Of a stretch of DNA of 64,000 bases, positions 25,105-34,454 are shown piece by piece. This stretch comes from Streptococcus varani. GTDB lineage: Bacteria > Bacillota > Bacilli > Lactobacillales > Streptococcaceae. The notes beneath the pieces are model-generated. The model saw only the letters and a program-made list of their open reading frames with translations, searched no databases and was not told where the DNA came from. Position numbers and translations under genes: made by a program. The stretch covers positions 371,359-435,358 of the forward strand of contig NZ_CTEN01000004.1 of assembly GCF_001375655.1 (NCBI RefSeq). The letters are read 5' to 3'. Position 1 is the first letter of the stretch. Each line of letters starts with the position of its first letter.

Positions 25105-25135
25105 AGTATACACTATAACGTTACGTTAGAGTCAA
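25105..25135 (-). promoter_or_regulatory. MerR-type promoter with 19-bp spacer and dyad operator
   Basis: Minus strand -35 TTGACT (25135-25130), spacer of 19 bp holding the CTAACGTAACGTTATAG dyad, -10 TATACT (25110-25105). The over-long spacer with an internal dyad is the hallmark of MerR-activated promoters. It lies 53 bp upstream of the regulator gene. Confidence 0.82.
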
Positions 25136-25174
25136 GGGGTTTGTTTTAAAAAAGAAAAAACCTCTTGTGAGGTT

Positions 25175-25729
25175 CTATTGTGAAAATCCTTTAATTTCAA
25201 GAATTGGAGCTATTCGGCGGATATCTGAAAGAATATCATCTACCGAACCGTCTAGCTGAGAAATATTGACAGAGACAGTCCGACCAACTTTTGGTTTGAC
25301 CATGAGATACTCCTGTAAGTAGGAACCAGTTGCCATATTGTTGGTATTTTGATAGAAACGCGTCTGTTGTTCATATCTGACATATTCCAAATCTGACCAA
25401 GCAAAATGATATTTCTTAAACCAAGTACCTTTGATTGTCAACCCCTGATCATCACCAGCAATAACTGCACTGGTTGACAAAACCTTAAAAAGGGAAGTAA
25501 AAGCAATATAGAGTCCCACAGCAAGCAGTATCAATGGAATGATGGTAAACATCCCCCTCATTGGAGTGAAAATACCAGTAGATGTTTCATTGCCTATGTG
25601 AGAAAAATTGCCCATCATTGACCAAGCCATTCGCATCCAAAAAAGAATAAAACCAACATAAACCAAGCCAAAAATGAAGCGCCACAAAAAAGCACTCTTG
25701 CGGTAACGATAGTGAAAGTTACTCATCAT
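25175..25729 (-). CDS. Small membrane protein with a PH-like cytosolic domain
   Basis: 184 residues from the ATG at 25729, with AGGAGG 8 nt upstream. Two transmembrane helices occupy about residues 12-33 and 55-85. The following region of about 95 residues (DDQGLTIKGTWFKKYHFAWSDLEYVRYEQQT...) has the pattern of a bacterial PH domain. The function is unknown. Unlinked to its neighbours except by orientation. Confidence 0.65.
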   Translation of the reverse strand: MMSNFHYRYRKSAFLWRFIFGLVYVGFILFWMRMAWSMMGNFSHIGNETSTGIFTPMRGMFTIIPLILLAVGLYIAFTSLFKVLSTSAVIAGDDQGLTIKGTWFKKYHFAWSDLEYVRYEQQTRFYQNTNNMATGSYLQEYLMVKPKVGRTVSVNISQLDGSVDDILSDIRRIAPILEIKGFSQ

Positions 25730-25796
25730 AACCATGTCCTCCTATCTATGGCCTTATTTTACCATATTTTTAATGTTTGCGAATAAAAATTCTATT

Positions 25797-26030
25797 TCTC
25801 TATTATTTTTGTGACTTATAGCAATGAGGTAGGTCATGACGCCAACTGCTATGACACTTAGCTACTCACTGCACTAGCTTATCAGTCGAAAAATATCGTT
25901 TCGACCTCCTCACGTCGGAGTTCCGAAGGCTCAAACAGTCTGGGAGACCGTTTGTGGGGGAAACCCAAAAACTAAAGACGTTTCCCTAGGGGGGAGTTGA
26001 GTTGGCGCTCAACTTCTTTTTCTATATCTA
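25797..26030. repeat. Intergenic stem-loop-rich region
   Basis: The 336-bp gap holds no gene. Stems seen: CAAACaGTCT-ggg-AGACcGTTTG (about 25930-25952, related to 5238-5267) and GTTGAG-ttggcg-CTCAAC (about 25996-26013). It looks like a composite of dispersed repeats. Confidence 0.4.
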
Positions 26031-26071
26031 TTGTAGAAAATATTGAAAGGGATGTCAAAAATCTACAAATA

Positions 26072-27163
26072 CTAATCCAGCCTTACAGGGATCTTGCCCC
26101 ATGTCTGTTCTTTCATCTGGCTATTTCCAAGTTGATAAACCGTGTCTGCTTGTTGGGTCAAGCTATCCCATGGTTCAGCTCCAATGCGGCTGACAATATC
26201 CACTGATTTTTTAATAGTTCTGAGATATTCTTGCCCCTTTTTACTAAATCCAAGAACATGTATACTTTCTGGTAATGGTTTTTCCACTGCCTGTACTAAA
26301 ATGTAAGTCAATATGCGGCGAACACGCGCCTTGGTGTAGCGTTTGGTGGCTACTTTTTCCACTAACTCATCGACTGACTGGGCAGATTTGATTGCTTCTT
26401 TGAGACGGCTTGCGATTTCATCATTGACCTGAAAGATGCTTGTCAAATTTTGATTGGTTAGGATTTGGTACTTTAGCAATCCAAAATAATCATCCCAGGA
26501 AACTTGCGGAGAAGACATCAGTAATCCAGCCTGTGGCATAGATTTTTCCACAAAATTGGTATCTGTGATATGAGTTCGAATTGCCGTTGCCGAAGCGACA
26601 TTCTCTGACTTACAATCCGAATGATAACCAGCACCCTGACGTTTGATGGACTTGAGTTTGATCTTTTTTCCAGAGCAGGCCTTTGCGTAGGCCAATCCCA
26701 GAATATGGTTAGGCGTAGCACCCGAGAACTGGATCCCAGTAAATTTCTCCCACATAGCTTGGGTCTTCTGGGGATAGGTCAAGTCCTCTGGCAATTCCGC
26801 CAAATAGGCCGTCATTTGAAGAGATTTTTCTCCATAAATGTCTGCTAAACGCTGGTAATCCAGCACTTCTTCTGTGCCAAAGGATAGCTCTTCAATCCCG
26901 AGTTTGGCCAGGATATCTACTGCTCCTTGGGCAAAATAATCGGCCGACTGGACCGCCACTAAAAAAGGTAACTCGACTACTAAATCAGCTCCGCTTTCCA
27001 GAGCCATCTGAGCCCGTGTCCATTTATCAATAATGGCAGGTTCCCCCCGCTGGACAAAATTGCCAGATATAGCCACAATTTTCAGGCCCTCAATCTGGTC
27101 CAGCAGATACTTGTGCCCATTGTGAAAGGGATTAAATTCAGCAATGATGCCCGTGATTGTCAT
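26072..27163 (-). CDS. tmcAL: tRNA(Met) cytidine acetate ligase (TmcAL)
   Basis: 363 residues from the ATG at 27163 behind GGGAGCTTAAC. The N-terminal nucleotidyltransferase signature [17 protein letters not shown] (HxGH type) is followed by [25 protein letters not shown] and the HIGH-like C-terminal helical domain. TmcAL acetylates C34 of elongator tRNA-Met using acetate and ATP. In relatives it closes the yqeG-to-rsfS gene row. Here a 6.5-kb foreign block separates it from that row. Confidence 0.9.
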   Translation of the reverse strand: MTITGIIAEFNPFHNGHKYLLDQIEGLKIVAISGNFVQRGEPAIIDKWTRAQMALESGADLVVELPFLVAVQSADYFAQGAVDILAKLGIEELSFGTEEVLDYQRLADIYGEKSLQMTAYLAELPEDLTYPQKTQAMWEKFTGIQFSGATPNHILGLAYAKACSGKKIKLKSIKRQGAGYHSDCKSENVASATAIRTHITDTNFVEKSMPQAGLLMSSPQVSWDDYFGLLKYQILTNQNLTSIFQVNDEIASRLKEAIKSAQSVDELVEKVATKRYTKARVRRILTYILVQAVEKPLPESIHVLGFSKKGQEYLRTIKKSVDIVSRIGAEPWDSLTQQADTVYQLGNSQMKEQTWGKIPVRLD

Positions 27164-27251
27164 GTTAAGCTCCCACATATTTTCTTCTATTCTATACTAT
27201 TATACCATGCTTGAGAGCAGGGGAAAAACAACTTGGTAGCATTGTTTATTT

Positions 27252-27352
27252 ATACTCAAAGAAAATCAAAAATAGATGCGGCAAAGCGACACAGCCATAT
27301 CTGGTGATAAGCAAGAAGTTTAACAAAATTTAATGTTGTTTTTCAAAGAGTA
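27252..27352. repeat. BOX-like intergenic repeat
   Basis: Begins TATACTCAAAGAAAATCAAA and ends TTTTTCAAAGAGTATTA, the outer arms of the pneumococcal BOX element; the central boxB repeats are lacking. It lies in the 324-bp gap between tmcAL and the GIY-YIG gene, at the left border of the inserted five-gene block. The rest of the gap holds the tmcAL -10 (TATAAT near 27205) and nothing else I can name. Confidence 0.6.
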
Positions 27353-27487
27353 TTATTTGATGGTTTCCCTATAAAAATATACAATAAGACCGCAATTCTA
27401 AACCTTTACTGGCTCCAAATTACGGTTTTTACTGTAATCTCATTCTGATTTATCACTCTTTTGGGGTCACTGGGAGATAAATCATCA

Positions 27488-28351
27488 CTACATACCAGCT
27501 TGCAAATCAAACACCAACTTCTGCACTAATTCTGTCACTTCATCCATACGGACAGCGAACCATTCATTGATCGTGATTTCTCGTCCACTTGGTGATGTGA
27601 GGGAAAGCATTACGCGATGATTTTCTAAAGCATGGTGAAGGTATAGTTCAACCTTTCTGGCCTCTAAATTTTGGATTTCAAAGCTAGTAATCAAGCGAAC
27701 TGGTGCGTAAAGATAGGTTGACTCGTTCACTGTATTCGACAGCCGTTGCTTTATATTTTTCGCGTATCCAATCTTGTAGAGATTATCCATTTTCAAAAAT
27801 CGCTCATCCGTCCCAGCATATTTAAGAACATAAATATAGCCTGTCGTTATCCGTTTTTCTCCCATAATATCTATATTTTCAATCCGTTCCGTCACTAAGC
27901 GACCATTTCGTTTTTTATCATAGAGTGAAGATACCAGACTTAAGAGCCAGATATGATTTTCCGTGCCATTTTCATAGACTGTGTGAACTTTATACTTACG
28001 GTCTGTACTTTCAGAAACTTCTTGACCTGTTTCAGGATTGTAAATTCTATCCACATAAAGTAAAACTCCGTTGTCAATGTAGAAGTTATCTTGTTTGATA
28101 GGGCTATTTTGACTGATTTCTACATCTGATATTTTACGAATCTGACGATTTCCATTGGTAATGTCATCCCTTACTTGGATAAAAAGATTCCTATATCTAT
28201 CAAAGTGACTTCCCATAGACTTTCTTTGATGAGATTTTGTCTTTACACTAACCGTTCTCTGGTATCTGCTAGTGTTAAATAGGCTATCATCTAAAGAAAA
28301 GTCCTCAAACAAACTATCATCAGATAAAATATCTTCTAACTCATCATTCAT
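27488..28351 (-). CDS. GIY-YIG (T5orf172-type) nuclease-domain protein
   Basis: 287 residues. The C-terminal half (about 165-285) shows GYIYVLKYA, LYKIGYAKNIKQRL and NLEARKVELYLHHAL, the GIY-YIG core of the T5orf172/MUG113 group with a metal Glu candidate. The N-terminal half is unrecognised and opens with an acidic stretch (DELEDILSDDSLFEDF). It is last in the block and overlaps the preceding gene by 8 nt. A nicking or structure-specific DNase role beside the helicase and methyltransferase is inference. Confidence 0.75.
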   Translation of the reverse strand: MNDELEDILSDDSLFEDFSLDDSLFNTSRYQRTVSVKTKSHQRKSMGSHFDRYRNLFIQVRDDITNGNRQIRKISDVEISQNSPIKQDNFYIDNGVLLYVDRIYNPETGQEVSESTDRKYKVHTVYENGTENHIWLLSLVSSLYDKKRNGRLVTERIENIDIMGEKRITTGYIYVLKYAGTDERFLKMDNLYKIGYAKNIKQRLSNTVNESTYLYAPVRLITSFEIQNLEARKVELYLHHALENHRVMLSLTSPSGREITINEWFAVRMDEVTELVQKLVFDLQAGM

Positions 28352-28634
28352 GACTGACCCCTCCTAACAAGTTAAATTTGTCATAGGCTCTATACTTATC
28401 CCAAGTTTCAGAATTTGCTCGGAGTCCCTTCAGCCGAGAATAAAGTTTTCGTTCTTTCATAACACGTGATTGTCTTGGTTCTTCACCATTTTGTTCAATC
28501 CATTCGATGATTTCTTGAAATCTTTCGATATCTGGATCTAATTTCTTAACCTCTTTGGGGCGAATGCTCTCCACTAAACCATCAAATAGGCTGTCTGCAA
28601 AAATATCTTCTAAGGTAGCAAAGTTTTCAATCAT
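28344..28634 (-). CDS. Small acidic/helical protein of the methylase-helicase block (unrecognised)
   Basis: 96 residues, no transmembrane segment. The sequence includes FQEIIEWIEQNGEEPRQSRVMKERKLYSRLKGLR, a charged helical stretch resembling helicase-associated domains that contact DNA. It overlaps the helicase gene by 4 nt and the GIY-YIG gene by 8 nt, so co-translation is likely. Function unknown. Confidence 0.7.
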   Translation of the reverse strand: MIENFATLEDIFADSLFDGLVESIRPKEVKKLDPDIERFQEIIEWIEQNGEEPRQSRVMKERKLYSRLKGLRANSETWDKYRAYDKFNLLGGVSHE

Positions 28635-30550
28635 TTATTTCTCTCCCGTCTCAATTCATCTAGCCTTGCTAATGCGTAATAAAGACGTTGTTCCTCCAAA
28701 TCTTTGGCATCTTTCTTGGGAGCTCTACCATGTTCTGCTTGGAATTCTTTTATTTTAGGATAGAGCATTCGCAGTTCATCATTTGTAAATTCAAACTTTC
28801 TTGCATCAAAAACTCGAGCAATCAATTGCAAGGTTCTAGTGTCAACATCTCGAGAAATGACTTCATAAGCTGCTTGGAAGGGATTGACTTTATCAATTAG
28901 ATCAATGGAAAGATCATCAATGTTTACAAACTTATCTGCCATTTTTAGTAATTGATTATTCTCTGGATCTCGTTTTGCATTTGACAGATTAAAATCAGCC
29001 AGGGTGTGTTGACGAACTTCCTCAACTTCTTCCTGACTTAAATCTGGATAGATAGTAGTGATAACACGAGGAATCAATTGTTTATTGATCACTTTGCTAT
29101 CTGCTCCTGCAGAAATAGCCGATTGTACGACTTCATCCTGGAGAATAGAGGCTTTAAGTTCTATCATATCTTGCTCAATGATTTGTTTGGTACGTTCCGT
29201 GGAAGGTTTTTTGAGCCCCTTGATAAAAATATCTGCACCGTTAGCCTTTTGGTCATCCCTGTCTTTACTTTTAAACTTAAATGATGGTGAGAGAACGTTC
29301 TCCATAAGAAGACTAGCTGTGATAGCTTTCATGATATTATTAACGGAAAATTGAACTTCATCACTTTCAGCATCAGGCTCTGCAATTAAGTTTGTAAAAA
29401 CTGCCTCAGTTTTATTAAAACTATCCCTCGTAACTCGCCCGATAATCTGAACAATTTCTGTCAAACTGGAACGATAGCCAATCGTCAAGGAATATTCTGC
29501 AAAAGGCCAGTCAAACCCTTCCTTTGCCATACCAAGAGCAATAATCATGTCTAAATCTTCAACCTTATCCATCTTGGATAGATAAGTTGCAACACTATCT
29601 CGTCCATCCTCTGTTACTAAATCAGCAATTTTTAGGATGCGCCCAGTCGCTGTTTTGAGGTAGATAATACCATGTTCATCTTTTTCAAGATAGGTTCCCA
29701 TGGCATCTAAGATTTTATCTACTTCACCATATTTATCTTTTGTTGATTCACCTGAATTAACATTTGGGATATGAATAATGGTTTTCTTATCTATAAATTC
29801 TGGCAACACATGCTCTAAAGCTTCTGTATAATTTCCTTGATAAAATTTGTACTTCATTGCAAAGGATTTAAGATAGCGATAGCCCTCCAGTTGTTCATAA
29901 TAGGTATAGGTTACACGTTCGAAGAGCTGTTCATCAGCAGTATCTAAGATTGGTACAGAATCTCCACGGAAATAAGAACCTGTCATCGCAAAGACATGGG
30001 CAGTAGAATGTTTTAAAACATCTCGCAAAGCGGCACCAAGTACAGAATTATCATCTTGCGATACATGATGAAACTCATCAATGGCAAGAAGACAATCATC
30101 AAAGTCGCTGGCATCCAACTGCTCTGAGGCAAAACGCAGGGTAGCATGAGTGGCAATGAGGACATCATCAGTCGGATCTTCCGATTTCATAAAATCAATA
30201 AAGGTCTGAACTTTACTTTTTGCAGTGCCAGAAGTCGTCAAGTTATTCTCATCCTTAACAGTCCAATTCCAATAGTAGCCAAACTCTGATAAATTTGTTG
30301 AGCGAAATGACTTCCCAATTGATTTTTCTGGAACGGCAATAATAGCTTTCTTCAGCCCTTGATTCTTCAGCTTATCCAAGGCTACAAACATGAGAGCTCT
30401 AGACTTTCCAGAAGCAGGCGGAGCCTTAACCAAGAGATGCTGAGCTTTTCTTGTAGCATATACTCTAGCTTGCATATCCCTCATCCCCAGTTCATTCGTA
30501 TTAACAGAAGTTTGCTTTTGCCCATAGGAAATTTCAAAAATTTTACTCAT
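28631..30550 (-). CDS. SF2 DEAD/DEAH-box helicase
   Basis: 639 residues. Walker A APPASGKSRALMF (about 44-56), DEFHHV box (about 166-171), motif III MTGSYF, and motif VI QIIGRVTRD (about 387-395) give a complete type III-restriction/UvrB-like helicase core. The C-terminal 200 residues are unassigned; the last 40 carry a helicase-associated pattern similar to that in the 96-residue neighbour. It overlaps both neighbours (8 and 4 nt). It probably translocates on DNA for the methylase/nuclease system. Confidence 0.88.
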   Translation of the reverse strand: MSKIFEISYGQKQTSVNTNELGMRDMQARVYATRKAQHLLVKAPPASGKSRALMFVALDKLKNQGLKKAIIAVPEKSIGKSFRSTNLSEFGYYWNWTVKDENNLTTSGTAKSKVQTFIDFMKSEDPTDDVLIATHATLRFASEQLDASDFDDCLLAIDEFHHVSQDDNSVLGAALRDVLKHSTAHVFAMTGSYFRGDSVPILDTADEQLFERVTYTYYEQLEGYRYLKSFAMKYKFYQGNYTEALEHVLPEFIDKKTIIHIPNVNSGESTKDKYGEVDKILDAMGTYLEKDEHGIIYLKTATGRILKIADLVTEDGRDSVATYLSKMDKVEDLDMIIALGMAKEGFDWPFAEYSLTIGYRSSLTEIVQIIGRVTRDSFNKTEAVFTNLIAEPDAESDEVQFSVNNIMKAITASLLMENVLSPSFKFKSKDRDDQKANGADIFIKGLKKPSTERTKQIIEQDMIELKASILQDEVVQSAISAGADSKVINKQLIPRVITTIYPDLSQEEVEEVRQHTLADFNLSNAKRDPENNQLLKMADKFVNIDDLSIDLIDKVNPFQAAYEVISRDVDTRTLQLIARVFDARKFEFTNDELRMLYPKIKEFQAEHGRAPKKDAKDLEEQRLYYALARLDELRRERNK

Positions 30551-31268
30551 GTGGTAGCTCCTTTGATTTATTCGTCAAGTATTTGATGATGGTATAGGTT
30601 TCATCAAGAATAAAGTCAACTTCAATAGGTAAAAGTTTCTCTGACAAAGCATGTTTAGCATGTTGATTTTGAATTCTAGCATAGTCATCAATACTTTTCC
30701 AAATCATATTAACGACTTCATTTGGTACGGACTTTGTCCCTAGCCAAGTACAAAATTCTGTCTTCTGATTTTCGATGGATTTATTATTTGAAAGAATATT
30801 CTTGAGCAATAATTCCAGACATAATCTAGCATTATCTAGACATTCTCTGTATTGGTGGCTTTGTCTGCAAGCCATCACTCTATTCCATAAATCCAGAGAC
30901 CCTGGATAGGAACCAAGTAAAACCTCTATCTCTTTGGTACGTTCCTGCTCTTGCAATGTTTTTGGTAGAATATCAAACTCTTGTGATAGTCTTGCTAATA
31001 ATTGCTGAACTGTCATGTCAGATTGAAGACTCGGAGATTGATTTACAAAATACTGAATAAGCCCCACTTGATAGGAATCCTCTAAGTTAGCAAAAATACG
31101 TTGAACAAAATTTTGCTTAGATTCATACCTTCCTTGTGGTCGATAACCACCTGAAATCCCTGAAATAACACAATATTCACCCGCAAGACTTGAAATATCC
31201 GAACCAGAAAATACCTCTGCTACCTTGCCAGAAATAAATGATAAAGTTGCGTTATCTAAACTCTTCAT
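30543..31268 (-). CDS. Unrecognised protein of the methylase-helicase block (Abi-C-like C-terminus possible)
   Basis: 241 residues, soluble. The C-terminal part (ARLCLELLLKNIL ... HAKHALSEKLLPIEVDFILDETYTIIKYL) resembles the HEPN/abortive-infection C-terminal helical bundle found beside toxins and helicases, but no RxxxxH catalytic motif is evident. It overlaps the methylase gene (4 nt) and the helicase gene (8 nt). The function is not known. Confidence 0.65.
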   Translation of the reverse strand: MKSLDNATLSFISGKVAEVFSGSDISSLAGEYCVISGISGGYRPQGRYESKQNFVQRIFANLEDSYQVGLIQYFVNQSPSLQSDMTVQQLLARLSQEFDILPKTLQEQERTKEIEVLLGSYPGSLDLWNRVMACRQSHQYRECLDNARLCLELLLKNILSNNKSIENQKTEFCTWLGTKSVPNEVVNMIWKSIDDYARIQNQHAKHALSEKLLPIEVDFILDETYTIIKYLTNKSKELPHE

Positions 31269-34015
31269 CTTGTCATCTCCTTATAGCGTTTCAAGAGGTG
31301 ACTCAGTCGTTCCTCATCAGATGTAAATGGCGTTTCCTTGTAAGCACGTTCCACCAACTCATCTAATTTTCTGTGAGCTTCTCTTAGACTATCTGGCATG
31401 GTATCACGATGATAAAGCTCTGCTAGAGTACCACCCAACTCTTCTCGCAAATCCAAGATGTCAAAAACTGCCTCTTCAATCCTATTTTTTCGCTTGGTAG
31501 AAAGGTCTGGAACTGGGAATGTGTTGTAAACAACGCCTGAAGAATATGAGTAACGTGTTTCCAATTTCCCCCCTATTGCCGCCAACCAAACCATGTGCAG
31601 TTTTGATTGAAGTAAACCAAGCAACCAAATCGGAGAGTTATAAACAACGTAGCATCGATTAGATACAATTGTATCCTCTCCTACAAATCCCATAGGAACA
31701 TATTCTCGACTTTCAGAAGAAACTGCCGGTACTAAGAGTTGTAAAAATTCTTCCTGACCAGAAGATTTGAAAGTAGAGTAGGCGTCTACCCACTCACCTT
31801 TTTGGACAAAGGCATAAGGTGTCTTTGCAGCTTCTTGCGTCGAAGATGCCGGACTGGAAAGTCGATTTGCTTTAACTGCTTCTATCCGCTTTTTGATTTC
31901 TGGATACTCTCTAACCTGACGGTACTCCTCTTCTCCTAGCCAAAAGACATAGCGTGGTTTGTCCTTAATAAACTCCTCACTACCAATGTATTTCTTTATG
32001 GATTTTTCAAGCTCTGGATTATTTTCAATGATTTTATTTCTCTCTTCAAGTGTTGGAATAATCAAATACCCACCATCACGAGGCATACTGCCAAAAACCA
32101 TTTTCGGAAGATTATTCAATGGAGTATTAACACTCTCTACAATAATATCCTCCTCACTTGCCAGATAGGGATTGATATGGTTCACAACTGACCGATGAAG
32201 ATTTTCATCAAAAATATATTTCTCTGATTTAGAATTGTTTGGATTTGAAAGTCCTACGATGGCTACGGTAACACCCGCATTGTTTGCAGCAGAATTTCCC
32301 CACTTAAATGATGTGTAAGCAAAATCAATTGTCATTTTACCTAGCAGAGGTTGCCAAACAAAAGCAACTTGTTCCCCTTGGAAAATTGAATTAGTGGTTA
32401 CAAAAGCTAATTTACTATTAGCAGTGTTTATGAAATTAACTCCCTTGTAGAACCAACCGGCAATATAGTCCATTTTCTTATACTTGAGTTTCTCACCGAT
32501 AGTTAATTTCAAATCTTCTTTCTGCTCAGTATTTTGTAGTTTGGCACCAATATAAGGAGGATTTCCTATCAGGTATATCTCATCTTCCTTGCTATGTGGT
32601 AATACTTGATTCCAGTCAAGGTGCAAGGCGTTTCCTTGAATAATATTTCCCGCATCTCGCAAAGGCAGAAAGGCTGATTGGAGATTGATTTCTTTTTGAG
32701 CTTCCAGATTCATCTGATATTCAGCAATCCAAAGTGATAGTCTAGCTACCTCATGAGCAAAATCATCCAACTCGATTCCATAGAAATGATTAAGACTAAT
32801 TTTAGACCTTTCAAAGAAATCGATTGTTCCGTCTTGTCTTAACTCACGCATACTTTTGAGCATTTTAATTTCTAGACGACGAATCTCTTTATAGGTAATA
32901 ATTAGAAAATTACCTGACCCACATGCTGGGTCAAAAAATTTGATTTTTGCCAAGCGATTATGCAAGTCTTCCAATTGTTGTAGGTAGCTTGCCCTATTGT
33001 CACGCCGGGTACGGTCCGTGATTTCTTTATCCTCATTCTCATTGATTTTATTAATGAGATCTTGATATTCCGATTCAAGACCATCTAAAAAGATAGGCTT
33101 GATCAACTTCATAATGTTTTCTACACTGGTATAGTGCATCCCAGACGAAGAGCGTTGTTCTTTGTTGGCTACTGTTTGGATCATAGATCCCAAAATATCT
33201 GGATTGATTTCGTCCCAATTCAGCAACTCACCAGCTTCAATAATCAGTTTTCTTGTCTTTTGGTCAAAAACTAGTGCTGTATGTGCTTGAGTGAAGAGTT
33301 TCCCATTGACATAAGGAAAGTCTTGTAGCCATCTCTCTTGGCTGGCACGATTTGCAATATCCAAGCTAGCAAAAATACGATTAAAGAGAGTATTCAAGTC
33401 TGAACCATCAACGGCAGAACGTGTTTTAATGGTATTTGTCAAAATCCCTTTTGGCATAATTTCAGTATCTTCTGCGAAAAGAAGGAAAAGTATCCGAATT
33501 AAAAAGAGATTGAATTCTTTTTCTTGAGTCGTTTGGTCTTCGAACTGATTAATCTGGCGTAGTTCATCATAGAGTCGCGTAAAACGCTCAGCAGCCTTGA
33601 TATCAGCTGGATTTTCCTTAGCATAGTCAACCTTCTCTATGCCGTTCCATGGTAAGAAAAAGTCAACATAAACTGGCAGTTCAGAAAGTGAAATATGTAA
33701 AGTATCAGTTGTCTGCAAATCTTTAGCTGAAAAATGATCAAAATCTGTAACAATAATAAACCGAGGTTTTGACTTCTTATTTGCCAAAGTCATTTCTAAA
33801 TCAACTACTTTCGCAACTGTAGATTGACCTTTTAAAACAACTTCAAATAAGACCTTGTTTTTTATTTCTTGACCACTGTCCTTACGAAGTCTAGTCAAAG
33901 TCGATTTTGGAAAATCATAGAGGGATAGAAACTCATAGAAAAAACTAGATTGTTCTAATTTTTCCACTAATTGTCTAGTCTTATCTTCAATAGAAACAAT
34001 ATCTAACTTAGCCAT
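31265..34015 (-). CDS. MmeI/YeeA-type N6-adenine DNA methyltransferase
   Basis: 916 residues from the ATG at 34015 behind CGGAGGTGAAAATC. Motif I FDPACGSGNFL (about residue 360), catalytic motif IV GNPPYIGAK (about 485), a helical linker before, and a C-terminal target-recognition-like region ending in DKLVERAYKETPF make it an N6A methylase of the Eco57I/MmeI class. The N-terminal 130 residues sit where MmeI has its PD-(D/E)xK nuclease, but I find no clear E-x-K, so cleavage may belong to the GIY-YIG partner. First gene of the block. Confidence 0.85.
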   Translation of the reverse strand: MAKLDIVSIEDKTRQLVEKLEQSSFFYEFLSLYDFPKSTLTRLRKDSGQEIKNKVLFEVVLKGQSTVAKVVDLEMTLANKKSKPRFIIVTDFDHFSAKDLQTTDTLHISLSELPVYVDFFLPWNGIEKVDYAKENPADIKAAERFTRLYDELRQINQFEDQTTQEKEFNLFLIRILFLLFAEDTEIMPKGILTNTIKTRSAVDGSDLNTLFNRIFASLDIANRASQERWLQDFPYVNGKLFTQAHTALVFDQKTRKLIIEAGELLNWDEINPDILGSMIQTVANKEQRSSSGMHYTSVENIMKLIKPIFLDGLESEYQDLINKINENEDKEITDRTRRDNRASYLQQLEDLHNRLAKIKFFDPACGSGNFLIITYKEIRRLEIKMLKSMRELRQDGTIDFFERSKISLNHFYGIELDDFAHEVARLSLWIAEYQMNLEAQKEINLQSAFLPLRDAGNIIQGNALHLDWNQVLPHSKEDEIYLIGNPPYIGAKLQNTEQKEDLKLTIGEKLKYKKMDYIAGWFYKGVNFINTANSKLAFVTTNSIFQGEQVAFVWQPLLGKMTIDFAYTSFKWGNSAANNAGVTVAIVGLSNPNNSKSEKYIFDENLHRSVVNHINPYLASEEDIIVESVNTPLNNLPKMVFGSMPRDGGYLIIPTLEERNKIIENNPELEKSIKKYIGSEEFIKDKPRYVFWLGEEEYRQVREYPEIKKRIEAVKANRLSSPASSTQEAAKTPYAFVQKGEWVDAYSTFKSSGQEEFLQLLVPAVSSESREYVPMGFVGEDTIVSNRCYVVYNSPIWLLGLLQSKLHMVWLAAIGGKLETRYSYSSGVVYNTFPVPDLSTKRKNRIEEAVFDILDLREELGGTLAELYHRDTMPDSLREAHRKLDELVERAYKETPFTSDEERLSHLLKRYKEMTR

Positions 34016-34050
34016 GATTTTCACCTCCGAATTCAAAGCTGAAAATACGC

Positions 34051-34076
34051 AAAAAACCTGGCAAAAAATTACCAGG
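34051..34076 (-). terminator. Weak terminator before the methyltransferase gene
   Basis: Minus-strand CCTGG...CCAGG stem with a TTTTTT tail, 36 bp ahead of the methylase ATG. It could end the housekeeping operon or attenuate entry into the five-gene block. Confidence 0.5.
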
Positions 34077-34122
34077 AATTTCTAAATTTATAGCAAAAAA
34101 GACTTGACAAATGTCAGCTAAT

Positions 34123-34145
34123 AAGGAAGGAAGGAAGGAAGGAAG
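34123..34145. repeat. AAGG tetranucleotide microsatellite
   Basis: Five and three-quarter copies of AAGG on the plus strand (23 nt), about 110 bp upstream of the methylase start, next to a TGACA-AA-TGTCA inverted repeat (34094-34105). Repeats of this type vary in copy number by slippage. Confidence 0.85.
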
Positions 34146-34183
34146 AATTCATTATATTAACTCCATTTCATTTTTCTTCTATT

Positions 34184-34423
34184 TTATCTTATTTTTCTAT
34201 GCTTGTCATTACCTTCAACAAGTCTGCATGCTTCTTCTACTATATGTTTGTATAGGCAGTTTTCTTCTGGGACGTAAATGTCGTAAGAGGGCTGGTTTGT
34301 CTGTCCAAAAGTCCCCCATGCATCAACAATCTGGACCTGGCCTCTTTTGGCTTCTGGCATGTACTGGTTTTTGAATTCCAAGCAATCTTCAAAAGTGTAT
34401 TTCGGTTTTCCTAAAATTGACAT
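34184..34423 (-). CDS. Small conserved-looking protein, unrecognised
   Basis: 79 residues from the ATG at 34423, behind a strong CAGGAGGGTAAA. Contains MSILGKPKYTFEDCLEFKNQY ... VDAWGTFGQTNQPSYDIYVPEENCLYKHI; soluble, mixed alpha/beta. It directly follows the methyltransferase gene in the housekeeping row. Family not recognised. The five-gene block was inserted after it. Confidence 0.6.
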   Translation of the reverse strand: MSILGKPKYTFEDCLEFKNQYMPEAKRGQVQIVDAWGTFGQTNQPSYDIYVPEENCLYKHIVEEACRLVEGNDKHRKIR

Positions 34424-34454
34424 TTTACCCTCCTGGTGAAGTCTAGTTAGGCTC

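Noticed and set aside
28344..34015. Type I or type III restriction system
   Set aside because: There is no HsdS-like specificity subunit and no separate Mod/Res pair of the usual form. The methylase is of the MmeI/Eco57I type with its own recognition region.
34111..34374. 87-codon plus-strand frame starting in the AAGG repeat
   Set aside because: It is the complement of the well-supported 79-residue minus-strand gene and has no plausible Shine-Dalgarno-to-start spacing beyond the repeat itself.
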